From NCBI RefSeq assembly GCF_003967035.1, contig NZ_AP018560.1:16001-80000 (forward strand): 64,000 nt of DNA. The letters are read 5' to 3'. How positions within the stretch are numbered: position 1 is the stretch's first letter; the number at the start of each line of letters is the position of its first letter. Positions 44,247 to 54,205 of the stretch are shown here, piece after piece. A model generated the notes under the pieces. It was given only the letters and a program-made list of their open reading frames with translations, ran no database searches and was not told where the DNA came from. Source of the stretch: Aerosticca soli (lineage in GTDB: Bacteria > Pseudomonadota > Gammaproteobacteria > Xanthomonadales > Rhodanobacteraceae). The position numbers were made by a program, and so were the translations under genes.

Positions 44247-46130
44247 ATGGCCAGTTCCTGGAATCTCGACGCCGCCCGCCACACCTACGCCGTGACGCAC
44301 TGGGGCGACGGTTACGTCGACATCGGCGCCGACGGCGCGGTGACCCTGCGTCCCCAGGGCGCGCGCGGACCGGCGTTGTCGCTGCCGGCGATCGTCGAGC
44401 AGGCACGCGCCAAGGGCCTGCGCCTGCCGCTCTTGGTGCGCTTTCCCGACATCCTGGCCGATCGCCTGCGCCGGCTGCGCGAAGCCTTCGCCGCGGCGAT
44501 CGCCGATTACGGCTACGGCGGCGGCTACAGCGCGATCTATCCGATCAAGGTCAACCAGCAGCACGGTGTGGTCGCCGAGCTGGTGGCGGCCGGCGGCGAG
44601 GGCTTCGGCCTCGAGGCCGGCTCCAAGCCCGAGCTGATGGCGGTGCTGGCGATGGCGCGGCCGGGCTCGATCGTGATCTGCAACGGCTACAAGGACCGCG
44701 AATACGTGCGCCTGGCGCTGGTCGGGAAAAAGCTCGGCCTGCGCGTGCATCTGGTGATCGAGAAGCTCTCCGAGCTCGAGCACGTCATCGCGGAGGCGCG
44801 CGCGCTCGACGTCGAGCCGCTGCTCGGCGTGCGCGTGCGGCTGGCTTCCATCGGCGCCGGCAAGTGGCAGAACACCGGCGGCGACAAGGGCAAGTTCGGG
44901 CTGGCGCCGGCGCAGGTGCTCATGCTGATCGAACGCCTGCGCCAGGCCGGGCTGGAACACACGCTCGCGCTGCTGCATTTCCACATGGGTTCGCAGATTT
45001 CCAACGTGCGCGACATCGCCAACGGCATGCGCGAGGCGACCCGCTATTTCGTCGAGCTCAGCCGCCTGGGCGTGCCGCTGCGCATCGTCGACGTGGGCGG
45101 CGGGCTCGGCGTGGATTACGAAGGCTCGCGCTCGCGCAGCTACAACTCGATCAACTATTCGCTGGAGCAGTACGCCGCCACCATCGTGCAGCCGCTGGCC
45201 GAGGCGGCGGAGGCCGAGGGGCTCGCCGCGCCGCACATCCTCACCGAGGCCGGCCGCGCGATGACCGCGCATCACGCCGTGCTGGTGGCCAACGTCAGCG
45301 AGGTCGAGCCGGCGCCGGCCGGCGCGCTGCCGCCGCCGCGCGCCCAGGAACCGGCGGTGCTGCGCCACCTGCGCGAGGTGCACGCCGAGCTCGACACGCG
45401 CCCGCCGCTCGAGCTCTATCACGAGGCCCAGCATCACCTGGCCGAGGGCCAGAGTCTGTATGCGCTCGGTCAGCTCGCGCTGGCCGACCGCGCCCGGCTG
45501 GACGAACTCTATTACGCGGTGATGCATGCGGTGCGCGCTCGGCTCTCGCCGCTGGAGCGCTCGCACCGGCAGGCGCTGGACGAGCTGGACGAGAAGCTGG
45601 TCGACAAGTACTTCGTCAATTTCTCGGTGTTCGAGTCGGTGCCCGACGTGTGGGCGATCGAGCAGATCTTCCCGATCATGCCGATCGCGCGGCTGGACGA
45701 GGCGCCGACCCGGCGCGGGGTGATCGTCGACCTCACCTGCGATTCGGACGGCCGCATCGACCACTACGTGGATGCCGAGGGCGTGGACGTCAGCCTGCCG
45801 TTGCATCCCCTGCGCACGGGCGAGAGCTACCGGCTCGGCTTCTTCCTGGTCGGCGCCTATCAGGAGACGCTCGGCGACATCCACAACCTGTTCGGCGACA
45901 CCGACGCGGTGAACGTGCGCGTGGACGGCGCGGCGTTCAGCTTCGCCCACGTGCGGCGCGGCGACACCACCGACCGCATGCTCGACTACGTCGGCTACGA
46001 CCTCGATCTGTTGCGCACGCGCTATGCCGAGCGCATCGCCGCGGCGGGACTCGATGCGGCCGAGGGCGATCGGCTGGCGGCGCTGCTCGAGGCCGGGCTC
46101 ATCGCCTACACCTATCTCGACGAGGGCTGA
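44247..46130 (+). CDS. speA: Biosynthetic arginine decarboxylase
   Basis: A 627-residue PLP-dependent fold-III enzyme making agmatine from arginine. The PLP lysine is in [19 protein letters not shown]. Other marks are [61 protein letters not shown] and the C-terminal [13 protein letters not shown] and [17 protein letters not shown] (substrate and PLP Asp). Length and layout match SpeA. The ATG at 44247 ([16 protein letters not shown]) has GAGGA 14 bases upstream; the earlier in-frame ATG lacks family sequence. The step from agmatine to putrescine must be encoded elsewhere. Confidence 0.96.
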   Translation: MASSWNLDAARHTYAVTHWGDGYVDIGADGAVTLRPQGARGPALSLPAIVEQARAKGLRLPLLVRFPDILADRLRRLREAFAAAIADYGYGGGYSAIYPIKVNQQHGVVAELVAAGGEGFGLEAGSKPELMAVLAMARPGSIVICNGYKDREYVRLALVGKKLGLRVHLVIEKLSELEHVIAEARALDVEPLLGVRVRLASIGAGKWQNTGGDKGKFGLAPAQVLMLIERLRQAGLEHTLALLHFHMGSQISNVRDIANGMREATRYFVELSRLGVPLRIVDVGGGLGVDYEGSRSRSYNSINYSLEQYAATIVQPLAEAAEAEGLAAPHILTEAGRAMTAHHAVLVANVSEVEPAPAGALPPPRAQEPAVLRHLREVHAELDTRPPLELYHEAQHHLAEGQSLYALGQLALADRARLDELYYAVMHAVRARLSPLERSHRQALDELDEKLVDKYFVNFSVFESVPDVWAIEQIFPIMPIARLDEAPTRRGVIVDLTCDSDGRIDHYVDAEGVDVSLPLHPLRTGESYRLGFFLVGAYQETLGDIHNLFGDTDAVNVRVDGAAFSFAHVRRGDTTDRMLDYVGYDLDLLRTRYAERIAAAGLDAAEGDRLAALLEAGLIAYTYLDEG

Positions 46131-46228
46131 AAAACGCCGGCACGCCCTTCCCGAAAGGACGATGGCCCGCGCACGGGCGGGGACTAGAATGGCCGCTTCC
46201 CCACCCACAGCCTCAAGAGGAAACAGCC

Positions 46229-47014
46229 ATGAACCGTCTCGACGGCAAGGTCGCCCTGATCACCGGCGCGGCCAGCGGCATCGGCAAGGCGATCGCCGAG
46301 CTCTACGCCAAGGAAGGCGCCAAGGTGGCGATCTGCGACATCAACCGGCAGGCGGCGGAGGCCACCGCCGCGGCCATCGTCAAGGCCGGCGGCCAGGCGC
46401 TCGGCGTCGCCATGGACGTCACCGACGAGGCGGCGGTCGAGGCCGGCACCGATCAGGTGGTGAAACACTTCGGCGCGCTGGACATCCTGATCTCCAACGC
46501 CGGCGTGCAGATCATCAACCCGATCGACCAGTTCAAGTTCGCCGACTGGAAGAAGATGCTGGCGATCCACCTGGACGGCGGCTTCCTCACCACCCGCGCC
46601 GCGCTCAAGCACATGTACCAGGGCGACCGCGGCGGCATCGTCATCTACATGGGCTCGGTGCATTCGCACGAAGCCTCGAAGCTGAAAGCGCCCTACGTCA
46701 CCGCCAAGCACGGCCTGCTCGGGCTTGCCCGCACGCTGGCCAAGGAAGGCGCGCCGCACAACGTGCGCGCGCACGTGATCTGCCCGGGCTTCGTGCGCAC
46801 CCCGCTGGTGGAGAAGCAGATCCCCGAGCAGGCGAAGGAACTCGGCATCAGCGAGGAGGAAGTGATCCGGAACGTGATGCTCAAGGACACCGTGGACGGC
46901 GTGTTCACCACGCTCGAGGACATCGCACAGACCGCGCTGTTCCTGGCGACGTTCCCGTCGGCGGCGCTGACCGGGCAGAGCATCGTGGTCAGCCACGGCT
47001 GGCACATGCAGTAA
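46229..47014 (+). CDS. bdhA: D-3-hydroxybutyrate dehydrogenase
   Basis: A 261-residue short-chain dehydrogenase interconverting 3-hydroxybutyrate and acetoacetate with NAD. The cofactor site is [20 protein letters not shown]; active-site Tyr and Lys are in [19 protein letters not shown]. The segment [20 protein letters not shown] and [13 protein letters not shown] are characteristic of 3-hydroxybutyrate dehydrogenases. AAGAGGAAA precedes the ATG at 46229. A patatin-like gene starts 3 bases after the stop, so the two form an operon. Confidence 0.93.
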   Translation: MNRLDGKVALITGAASGIGKAIAELYAKEGAKVAICDINRQAAEATAAAIVKAGGQALGVAMDVTDEAAVEAGTDQVVKHFGALDILISNAGVQIINPIDQFKFADWKKMLAIHLDGGFLTTRAALKHMYQGDRGGIVIYMGSVHSHEASKLKAPYVTAKHGLLGLARTLAKEGAPHNVRAHVICPGFVRTPLVEKQIPEQAKELGISEEEVIRNVMLKDTVDGVFTTLEDIAQTALFLATFPSAALTGQSIVVSHGWHMQ

Positions 47015-47017
47015 TCG

Positions 47018-48199
47018 ATGGACGCCCCGGTACAAAGGCGCGGCCGGCCGACGCTGGCCGCGCGGGTGGCGCGCGATTACGACATGCGCGCACTGGTGCT
47101 GCAGGGCGGCGGCGCGCTCGGTGCCTACCAGGCCGGTGTCTTCGAGGGGCTGGAAGAGGAAGGGCTGGTCCCGGACTGGGTCGCCGGCATCTCGATCGGT
47201 GCCTTCAACGCGGCGCTCATCGCCGGCAACCCGCCCGGTGGGCGCGTGGCCCGGCTGCGCGAGTTCTGGGAGGCGGTGTGCCGCTCGCCGCTGTGGCCGT
47301 CCTGGCCGCTATGGCCCTGGTGGCGGGATCTGGACTGGCCGCTGCTGGTGCGTTCGGGCCTGAGCGGACTGGCCGCCTGGCGTGCCCTGACCGAGGGCCA
47401 GGCCGGCTTCTTCGTGCCGCGCGTGCCCTCGCCACTGTTCCAGGTGCACCGCACGCCGGCCACGGTGAGCTGGTACGACACCACGCCGCTGCGCGCCACA
47501 CTGGAGCGGCTGATCGACTTCGATCTTTTGAACGATGCGCGCCGGATGCGCGTCACCGTGGGCGCGGTCAACGTGCGCACCGGCAACTTCGTTTATTTCG
47601 ACAACACCCGCGAGCGGCTCCGGCCCGAGCACATCATGGCCTCCGGCGCGCTGCCGCCGGGCTTTCCCGCGGTGGAGATCGACGGCGAGTTCTACTGGGA
47701 CGGCGGACTCGTCTCCAACACGCCGCTCTACCAGGTGCTCACCGAACAGGGGCAGCGCCATGCGCTGGTGTTCCAGGTCGACCTGTGGCCGGCGCAGGGC
47801 GACCTGCCGCTGGACATGAGCGCGGTGATCGAGCGGATGAAGGAAATCCAGTATTCCAGCCGCACCCGCCTGGTCACCGAATACATGCACCGCAGCCACC
47901 GCCAGCGCCGCCTGCTGCACGACCTGCTGGCACTGGTGCCGGAGGATCGCCGCGACGATCCGGTCTATCGCCGCGCCGAGCACGAGGCCAGCGTGGCGCT
48001 GACCAACCTCATCCACCTCATCTACCGCCACCAGCCCTACGAGGGCCACTACAAAGATTACGAATTCAGCGAAGCGAGCATGCGCGCGCACTGGGCCAGT
48101 GGCCTGGCCGACATCCGCCACACGCTGGCCCACCATGACTGGCTGGCGCTGCCCATCATGGAGCACCCGTTCGTGACTCACGACGTGCACCGGCGCTGA
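47018..48199 (+). CDS. Patatin-like phospholipase family protein with DUF3734-type C-terminus
   Basis: A 393-residue Ser-Asp dyad acyl hydrolase. The oxyanion loop is LVLQGGGALGAYQAGVFEGL, the nucleophile Ser is in GISIGAFNAALIAGN, and the Asp is in DGGLVSNTPLYQVL. The C-terminal region (about 270-393, with SRTRLVTEYMHRSHRQRRLL) matches the DUF3734 tail seen in patatins beside bdhA. Such pairs are found in polyhydroxybutyrate-making bacteria, so a link to PHB granules or lipid turnover is plausible; it is inferred from context only. Confidence 0.88.
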   Translation: MDAPVQRRGRPTLAARVARDYDMRALVLQGGGALGAYQAGVFEGLEEEGLVPDWVAGISIGAFNAALIAGNPPGGRVARLREFWEAVCRSPLWPSWPLWPWWRDLDWPLLVRSGLSGLAAWRALTEGQAGFFVPRVPSPLFQVHRTPATVSWYDTTPLRATLERLIDFDLLNDARRMRVTVGAVNVRTGNFVYFDNTRERLRPEHIMASGALPPGFPAVEIDGEFYWDGGLVSNTPLYQVLTEQGQRHALVFQVDLWPAQGDLPLDMSAVIERMKEIQYSSRTRLVTEYMHRSHRQRRLLHDLLALVPEDRRDDPVYRRAEHEASVALTNLIHLIYRHQPYEGHYKDYEFSEASMRAHWASGLADIRHTLAHHDWLALPIMEHPFVTHDVHRR

Positions 48200-48215
48200 C
48201 GGCGCCGGCGGGTTT

Positions 48216-48968
48216 TCAGTCGCGGTACACCTGCAAGCCGGCGGCGGACTGGCTGACCGGCATGAGCTCGAAGCGGTTGACGTTGAGGTGCGGCGGCAGG
48301 TTGGCGATCCACCACAGCGTCTCGGCCAGGTCGGCCGCGGTGATCGGATGGGCGCCGGCGTAGAGCTGGTCGGAGGCGGCGCGATCGCCGCCGGTGCGCA
48401 CCAGGGTGAACTCGGTCTCGGCCATGCCCGGCTCCACCGCCGTCACCCGCACGCCGGTGCCGTGCAGGTCGGTGCGCAGGCCGCGCGAGAACTGGGTGAC
48501 GAAGGCCTTGGTGGCGCCATAGACGTTGCCGCCGCGGTACGGGTAGGTGGCCGCGATCGAACTGATGTTGATGATCGCGCCGCGCCGCTCGATCAGCGTG
48601 GGCAGCAGCAGGCGGGTGATCGTCACCAGTGCGGTCACGTTGGTGTCGATCATCTGCTTCCACTGCGCCAGATCGGCCTCCTGCGCCGGCGCGGTGCCGA
48701 GCGCGAGGCCGGCGTTGTTGATCAAAAGGTCGATGCCGGCGAAGGCCGGCGGCAGGCTGTCGATGGCCACCCGCAGCGCCGCCTCGTCGCGGATGTCGAA
48801 GGCGGCCGTGTGCACGCGCTCGGCGCCATGCGCGTCGACCAGGCGCCGCAGGCGCTCGGCGCGGCGGCCGGTGGCGATCACGCGCCAGCCGCCGGCGAGG
48901 AAACGTTCGGCGGCGGCGGCACCGAAGCCGGACGTCGCGCCGGTGATCCAGGCGATCTTGCCGTTCAT
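48216..48968 (-). CDS. ydfG: YdfG-like short-chain dehydrogenase (3-hydroxy acid / serine dehydrogenase type)
   Basis: A 250-residue SDR enzyme. Cofactor motif ITGATSGFGAAAAERFLAGG with TGRRAERL after beta-2 (NADP preference), NNAGLALG, and catalytic Ser-Tyr-Lys in ISSIAATYPYRGGNVYGATKAF. The VRVTAVEPGMAETEFTLVR stretch is typical of YdfG, which oxidises L-allo-threonine and 3-hydroxy acids and may reduce malonic semialdehyde. ATG 48968-48966 follows GAGGAG. Confidence 0.88.
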   Translation of the reverse strand: MNGKIAWITGATSGFGAAAAERFLAGGWRVIATGRRAERLRRLVDAHGAERVHTAAFDIRDEAALRVAIDSLPPAFAGIDLLINNAGLALGTAPAQEADLAQWKQMIDTNVTALVTITRLLLPTLIERRGAIINISSIAATYPYRGGNVYGATKAFVTQFSRGLRTDLHGTGVRVTAVEPGMAETEFTLVRTGGDRAASDQLYAGAHPITAADLAETLWWIANLPPHLNVNRFELMPVSQSAAGLQVYRD

Positions 48969-49043
48969 GGGGGGCTCCTCGAAAAGCGTGGGCGGAACAA
49001 CGCCCGTCAATCTAACGCCGAGCCGTGGACGGTTGCGTGTCCA

Positions 49044-49071
49044 TCCGGCGTTTTTTTAAGGAAACGCCGGA
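49044..49071. repeat. Hairpin downstream of the argS/SPOR operon
   Basis: TCCGGCGTTT (49044-49053) and AAACGCCGGA (49062-49071) form a 10-bp stem with an 8-base loop just past the SPOR gene stop. The T-run lies within the stem and loop, so it is an imperfect terminator for either strand. The short space to the ydfG-like start holds nothing else. Confidence 0.45.
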
Positions 49072-49079
49072 AAGGCCCT

Positions 49080-49751
49080 TCAGCGGCCTTCCTTGAGCGC
49101 GATCGCGCGGATGCCGGCGGCGGCCAGGCGCTGCTTGACGGCCTCCAGTTCGGTCGCCGAACGGAACGGCCCCAGGCGGACGCGATGGTAGGCCTGGCCG
49201 TTGACGTCGACGGTCTGCACGTTGGCGACGAAGCCCTGCAGGGCGAGCCGGGCCTTCAGCGCCTCGGCGTCGCCGGCATTCGGAAAGGCACCGACCTGCA
49301 GCAGGTAACCGCCACCGGCTGCCGGTGCGCCCGGATTCGCCGGCGCGGCGGCCACGCTCTCCGCCACCGCCCGCGGCGCATTGGCGGGTACCGGCTGGGC
49401 CGGCGCGCTCGACGCCGCGGGTGCGGGCTTCTGCTGCTCGGCCCGGGCCTGGGCGCGGATCTGCTCATCCGGGATGCGCACCTCGCGCTCGGACAGGACG
49501 GAATAGAAGTCGTACTGCGGCTTGCGCGTGCTCGCGGCCGGTTCCATGCCGGCGTCGCCGGCGCGCGGCGCGGTGGCCTGCGCGTTGGGTTGCGGGTTCT
49601 CGCTGGTGCGACCGCCGATCGGCAGCTTGTCGCGCATGGCGAACATCAACAGGGCGCCGACCACCAGACCGGCGGCGAAGGCGGCCCAGGCGGGCATGGC
49701 GCCGGCGCCGGTGCGTACGGCCTGACGGCCCTTGGCTTTGCGTGCGGCCAT
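49080..49751 (-). CDS. SPOR-domain cell-division-type protein (FtsN-like)
   Basis: A 223-residue protein: short basic cytosolic end, one membrane segment (MPAWAAFAAGLVVGALLMFA), a Pro/Ala/Gln-rich linker (about 45-145), and a C-terminal SPOR domain (GGYLLQVGAFPNAGDAEALK to HRVRLGPFRSATELEAVKQR) that binds denuded septal glycan. Topology is that of FtsN. Its ATG follows the argS stop codon directly, as in related bacteria. Confidence 0.88.
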   Translation of the reverse strand: MAARKAKGRQAVRTGAGAMPAWAAFAAGLVVGALLMFAMRDKLPIGGRTSENPQPNAQATAPRAGDAGMEPAASTRKPQYDFYSVLSEREVRIPDEQIRAQARAEQQKPAPAASSAPAQPVPANAPRAVAESVAAAPANPGAPAAGGGYLLQVGAFPNAGDAEALKARLALQGFVANVQTVDVNGQAYHRVRLGPFRSATELEAVKQRLAAAGIRAIALKEGR

Positions 49752-51473
49752 CTACATGCTCTCCGGCGCGCTGAGGCCGAGCAGGTCCAGACCGTTGCGC
49801 AGCACCTGGCGGGTGGCCATCACCAGTGCCAGGCGCGCGTCGCGCAGGTCCCGGTCGGCGACCAGGAAGGGGTGGGCGTTGTAGTAGGTGTGCAACGCGT
49901 GGGCGAGTTCGCGCAACCAGCCGGCCAGCAGATGCGGCTCGAGGCCGGCGGCGGCGCTCTCGACGATCTCGGGATAGCGCGCCAGCTCGACGAGCAGGGC
50001 TTCCTCGTGCGGCGTGTCGAGCCGATCGAGGCAGGCCAGGCCGTGCGCCGGGTCGGGCACGAAGCCCTTCTCGGCGGCCTGGCGCAGCACGCTGCAGAGG
50101 CGCGCATGGGCGTACTGGATGTAGTAGACCGGGTTGTCGTTGCTCTGCGAGCGGGCCAGGTCGATGTCGAACACCAGCTGCGAATCGCCGCGCCGGGCGA
50201 CCAGGAAATAGCGCGTGGCGTCGCGGCCGACCTCGTCGATCAGCTCGCGCAGGGTGACGTAGCTGCCGGCCCGCTTGGACAGCTTGACCTCCTCGCCGCC
50301 GCGCATCACCGTGACCATCTGGTAGAGCAGGTATTCGGGATAGTTCGGCGGAATGCCGACGTCCAGCGCCTGCAGCCCGGCCCGCACGCGCGCCAGCGAG
50401 CCGTGATGGTCGGCGCCGAGCACGGTGATCGCGCGCTCATAACCGCGCTGCCACTTGGACCAGTGATAGGCGACGTCCGGCACGAAATACGTGTAGCTGC
50501 CGTCGGACTTGCGCATCACGCGGTCCTTGTCGTCGCCGAAGTCGGTGCTGCGCAGCCACAGCGCGCCGCCTTCCTCGTAGGTGTGACCATGCGCGACGAG
50601 CCGCGCCACGGTCTCTTCCACCTTGCCTTCCTGGTACAGCGAGGATTCGAGGAAATACACGTCGAAGGCGACGCCGAAGGCCTTGAGGTCCAGATCCTGC
50701 TCGCGGCGCAGGTAGGCCACGGCGAAGCGGCGGATGGCCTCGAGATCGTCGAGATCGCCGGCGGCGGTCACGGTGTGGCCTTCCACCTCGACGCTCGCGC
50801 CGGAAAGATAGGCGCGGGCGACCTCGACGATGTAGTCACCGCGGTAGCCGTCGGCCGGCCAGCCCGGGTCCTCGGGCGTGAGGCCGCGGGCGCGCGCCTG
50901 CACCGACAGCGCCAGATTGTGAATCTGCGCACCGGCGTCGTTGTAGTAGAACTCGCGCTTGACGTTCCAGCCGGTCGCTTCCAGCAGCCGCGCCACGCAG
51001 TCGCCGAGCGCGGCGTTGCGGCCGTGGCCGACGTGCAGCGGCCCGGTCGGATTGGCCGAGACGAATTCCACCCCCACCGTGCGGCCGCCGCCGCTCCGGC
51101 TGCGGCCATAGCCAGGGCCTTCGCTCAGGATGCGCCGCAGTTCCTCGCCGTAGGCCGCCTTGGTGAGGAAGAAATTGACGAAGCCCGGCCCGGCGATCTC
51201 CACCCGCGCCACCCGCGCATCGGCCGGCAGGGCCGCGACCAGGCGTTCGGCAAGCTCGCGCGGCCGGCTTCGCGCGGCCTTGGCCAGCAGCAGGGCGGCG
51301 TTGGTGGCGAAGTCGCCATGCTCGCGGTTGCGCGTGCGTTCGACGACGAACGGCGGCAAATCGAGCGGCTCGGGCAGGATGCCATCGTGCTGCAGTCGGC
51401 GGATGGCAGTCAGGACGAGTTCGCGCAGCGGCTCTTTCACAAACGGCTCGGGAGGGGCAACGGAACGCGGCAT
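49752..51473 (-). CDS. argS: Arginyl-tRNA synthetase
   Basis: Class I synthetase (573 residues as drawn). The HIGH motif is [15 protein letters not shown] and the KMSKS equivalent is [13 protein letters not shown]; an N-terminal Add1 domain ([18 protein letters not shown]) and a C-terminal anticodon-binding domain ([17 protein letters not shown]) are present. The ATG at 51473 has no good ribosome site. The family usually begins at the segment [13 protein letters not shown], so the GTG at 51440 is a good alternative start, giving 562 residues. Confidence 0.95.
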   Translation of the reverse strand: MPRSVAPPEPFVKEPLRELVLTAIRRLQHDGILPEPLDLPPFVVERTRNREHGDFATNAALLLAKAARSRPRELAERLVAALPADARVARVEIAGPGFVNFFLTKAAYGEELRRILSEGPGYGRSRSGGGRTVGVEFVSANPTGPLHVGHGRNAALGDCVARLLEATGWNVKREFYYNDAGAQIHNLALSVQARARGLTPEDPGWPADGYRGDYIVEVARAYLSGASVEVEGHTVTAAGDLDDLEAIRRFAVAYLRREQDLDLKAFGVAFDVYFLESSLYQEGKVEETVARLVAHGHTYEEGGALWLRSTDFGDDKDRVMRKSDGSYTYFVPDVAYHWSKWQRGYERAITVLGADHHGSLARVRAGLQALDVGIPPNYPEYLLYQMVTVMRGGEEVKLSKRAGSYVTLRELIDEVGRDATRYFLVARRGDSQLVFDIDLARSQSNDNPVYYIQYAHARLCSVLRQAAEKGFVPDPAHGLACLDRLDTPHEEALLVELARYPEIVESAAAGLEPHLLAGWLRELAHALHTYYNAHPFLVADRDLRDARLALVMATRQVLRNGLDLLGLSAPESM

Positions 51474-51523
51474 CCTAGCAGATGCCCGCCGGGCGCCTCA
51501 TGCCCCAAGCCGACCGCCCAGGC

Positions 51524-51699
51524 TGTGGACAACTGTGTGGGCAAGCCCCGGCCAGCGGCCGGCGAGTTGCTGCGCAGTCGCCGAACGGGTCGGTTTTTTG
51601 GCAGCATTTTCTTTTGTTTTCAATGGCATTTACCGCACCAGCGCAGGCTTTTGGTGAGCTGGGTCACCTAAGTGCCCTGTGGGTCGGCATTGTGCATAA
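51524..51699. other. AT-rich stretch flanked by DnaA-box-like 9-mers
   Basis: Within the 273-base gap between argS and radC, the minus strand carries TTATGCACA (51699-51691), which fits the DnaA box TTWTNCACA. It also carries TTGTCCACA (51532-51524), one mismatch off. Between them lies a T-rich tract (around 51592-51650) unusual for this GC-rich sequence. No gene, tRNA or terminator was found here. Chance similarity is quite possible. Confidence 0.3.
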
Positions 51700-51746
51700 C
51701 TTTGTGCGCAGTGCGTGGGTGGTCGTCAGCCACGGCCGGCGGCGCT

Positions 51747-52418
51747 TTAGAGGAGGCCGCGTTCGGCCATGGACACCGGCTCGCCGGCGCCGATGACCAG
51801 ATGGTCGAGCACGCGCACGCCGATCAGCCGCAGCGCGGCGGCGAGTTCGCGGGTGATGGCCGTGTCGGCGGCGCTGGGTTCGGCCACCCCGCTCGGATGG
51901 TTGTGGGCGAAGATCACCGCGCACGCGTTGTGCGCCAGGCAGGCACGCACCACCTCGCGCGGATGCACGCTGGCGCCGTCCACGGTGCCGCGGAAGAGTT
52001 CCTCGAAGGCGATCACGCGATGACGGTTGTCCAGGTAAAGACAGCCGAACACCTCGTAAGGCAGATGACGCAGGCGGGCACGCAGAAAAGCGCCGCTGTC
52101 GCGCGGATTGGCCAGCTGCGGCGCGTCCCGCAACTGCTCGGCCAGGGCGCGGCGGGCCAGTTCCAGCGCGGCGGCGAGCCGGGCGCGTTTGGCCGGCCCC
52201 AGTCCGGACAGCTTCCATGCGGAGACCGGCCGGCCGAGCAGGGCGCCCAGGCTGCCGGCGGCGAGCAGGAGCTCACGGCCGAGCGCCACCGCATCCTTGC
52301 CGCGGACGCCATGGCCGAACAGCACGGCGAGCAGTTCGGCTTCGGACAGCGCGGCGCTGCCTCTGGCCAGTAGTTTTTCGCGCGGGCGCTCGTCGCTGGG
52401 CCAATGCCGGATGCTCAT
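51747..52418 (-). CDS. radC: RadC-family protein (JAMM/MPN+ fold)
   Basis: A 223-residue RadC protein. An N-terminal helix-hairpin-helix part ([20 protein letters not shown]) leads into the JAMM domain with metal motif [20 protein letters not shown]. The family also shows [20 protein letters not shown] and the terminal [19 protein letters not shown]. The historical link to recombination repair is in doubt and true function is unknown. The ATG at 52418-52416 is 96 bases from the divergent coaBC start. Confidence 0.94.
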   Translation of the reverse strand: MSIRHWPSDERPREKLLARGSAALSEAELLAVLFGHGVRGKDAVALGRELLLAAGSLGALLGRPVSAWKLSGLGPAKRARLAAALELARRALAEQLRDAPQLANPRDSGAFLRARLRHLPYEVFGCLYLDNRHRVIAFEELFRGTVDGASVHPREVVRACLAHNACAVIFAHNHPSGVAEPSAADTAITRELAAALRLIGVRVLDHLVIGAGEPVSMAERGLL

Positions 52419-52514
52419 TGGCCCAGCCTGCCGGCGCGATGCACGGCGGCCCAGCGGGCGGATGGCCTGATTCCGGTAAGCTAGCGGCACGCTTCCGTGT
52501 GGGGCTCTCCCGAC

Positions 52515-53720
52515 ATGCATCTTGCCCGTCGCCGCATCCTGCTCGGCGTGTCCGGCGGCATCGCCGCCTACAAGGCCTGCGAGCTGGTCCGCCGCCTGCG
52601 CGAGCAGGGCGCGGAAGTGCGCGTGGTGATGACGCGGGCGGCGACCCGTTTCGTCGCGCCGCTGACGCTGGCGGCGCTGTCCGCGCAACCGGTGCGGGTC
52701 AGCCTGTGGGACGAGTCGGCCGAGGCGGCGATGGGGCACATCGAGCTCGCCCGCTGGGCCGAACGCATCCTGATCGCGCCGGCCAGCGCCGACCTGCTTG
52801 CCCGGTTGGCCCAGGGGCTGGCGGACGACCTGCTCACCACGCTGTGTCTGGCCAGTGCCGCGCCGCTGTATCTCGCCCCGGCGATGAACCGGCAGATGTG
52901 GGCGCATCCGGCGGTGCAGGCCAATGTCGCCCGTCTGCGCGAGCGCGGCGCGCGCCTGCTCGGTCCGGCCGAGGGCGCGCAGGCCTGCGGCGAGGTGGGC
53001 GCGGGGCGCCTGCTCGAGCCGGCCGAACTGTGCGCGGCGCTCGCGGCGTCCTTCGCCGCCGGCGCACTCGCCGGCCTCAAGGTGGTGGTCAGTGCCGGCC
53101 CGACCTACGAGGACATCGATCCGGTGCGCTTCATCGGCAATCGCAGCTCCGGGCGAATGGGCTTTGCCGTGGCCGAGGCCGCCGCGCAGGCCGGCGCCGA
53201 AGTCACCCTGGTGGCCGGTCCGGTGGCGCTGCCGACGCCGCCGGGCGTCGCCCGCCGCATCGACGTGCGCAGTGCCGCGCAGATGCTCGCCGCGGTGGAA
53301 GAGGCCGCCGCCGATGCGGACATCTACATCGGCGCCGCCGCCGTCGGCGACTACCGGCCCCAGCAAGTGGCGCCGCGCAAGCTGGCCAAGCAGGGTGGCG
53401 CCGGCCTGACCCTGACCCTGGTCGAAAACCCCGACATCCTCGCCACGCTGGCCGCGCGGCCGCAGCGGCCGTTTCTGGTCGGCTTTGCCGCGCAGACCCA
53501 CGACCTTGCCGCGTATGCCCGCGACAAGCTGCAGCGCAAGGGGATCGACCTCGTCGCCGCCAACGAGGTCGGCGCGGGGCTGGGCTTCGAGACGCCGGAC
53601 AACGCACTCACCGTGTACTGGGCCGATGGCCTGCTGGAGTTGCCGCGCGCGGACAAGCGCGAGCTCGCCCGCCGACTGGTCGAGGTGATCGGCGAGCGTT
53701 ATCGGGCGGTACGCGGATGA
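52515..53720 (+). CDS. coaBC: Bifunctional phosphopantothenoylcysteine decarboxylase / phosphopantothenate-cysteine ligase
   Basis: A 401-residue coenzyme A biosynthesis enzyme. The CoaC half (about 1-180) binds [24 protein letters not shown], with the catalytic His in [11 protein letters not shown] and the substrate clamp [14 protein letters not shown]. The CoaB half begins near [20 protein letters not shown] and has [15 protein letters not shown] and AAAVGDYRP. The ATG at 52515 starts the family sequence. It overlaps dut by ATGA, and radC is divergent. Confidence 0.96.
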   Translation: MHLARRRILLGVSGGIAAYKACELVRRLREQGAEVRVVMTRAATRFVAPLTLAALSAQPVRVSLWDESAEAAMGHIELARWAERILIAPASADLLARLAQGLADDLLTTLCLASAAPLYLAPAMNRQMWAHPAVQANVARLRERGARLLGPAEGAQACGEVGAGRLLEPAELCAALAASFAAGALAGLKVVVSAGPTYEDIDPVRFIGNRSSGRMGFAVAEAAAQAGAEVTLVAGPVALPTPPGVARRIDVRSAAQMLAAVEEAAADADIYIGAAAVGDYRPQQVAPRKLAKQGGAGLTLTLVENPDILATLAARPQRPFLVGFAAQTHDLAAYARDKLQRKGIDLVAANEVGAGLGFETPDNALTVYWADGLLELPRADKRELARRLVEVIGERYRAVRG

Positions 53721-54184
53721 ACGCGTGCCTGCTCGATCTCGCGGTGAAGTGTCTGGACCCGCGGCTCGGTAACGAGATTCCGCTGCCCGCCGCGGCCACC
53801 GACGGCAGCGCCGGCATGGACCTGCGCGCCGCCCCGGACGCGCCGCTCACGCTGCTGCCCGGCGAGAGCGCGCTGGTGCCGACGGGGCTGGCGATCCACA
53901 TCGGCGATCCGGGCTGGTGCGGCCTCATCGTGCCGCGCTCGGGGCTGGGGCATCGTCAGGGCCTGGTGATGGGCAATCTGGTCGGGGTGATCGACGCCGA
54001 CTACCAGGGCCCGCTGATGATTTCCTGCTGGAACCGCGGCAATGCGCCCGTCACCATCGCCCCGGGCGATCGCATCGCCCAGCTCCTGCTGGTGCCGGTG
54101 GCGCGGGTGCGGCTGCAGCGGGTGGAGGAGTTCGCGCCCACCGCGCGTGGTGCGGGCGGCTTCGGTTCGACGGGCATGCGCTGA
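53717..54184 (+). CDS. dut: dUTP diphosphatase
   Basis: A 155-residue trimeric dUTPase converting dUTP to dUMP. The five family motifs are present: GSAGMDLRA (1), [12 protein letters not shown] (2), [12 protein letters not shown] (3, with the catalytic Asp), [11 protein letters not shown] (4) and [10 protein letters not shown] (5, the C-terminal glycine-rich arm). The start overlaps the coaBC stop by four bases, so translation is coupled. Confidence 0.97.
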   Translation: MNACLLDLAVKCLDPRLGNEIPLPAAATDGSAGMDLRAAPDAPLTLLPGESALVPTGLAIHIGDPGWCGLIVPRSGLGHRQGLVMGNLVGVIDADYQGPLMISCWNRGNAPVTIAPGDRIAQLLLVPVARVRLQRVEEFAPTARGAGGFGSTGMR

Positions 54185-54205
54185 AAGTTTCCAAAGGGGG
54201 CGGCG

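Noticed and set aside
48288..51671. Very long plus-strand open frame (1127 codons) opposite ydfG, the SPOR gene and argS
   Set aside because: Composition is that of antisense GC-rich sequence, and three well-supported genes lie opposite it.
51474..51746. Replication origin
   Set aside because: Only one exact and one near DnaA box, with no dnaA, dnaN or gidA nearby; too weak to call an origin.
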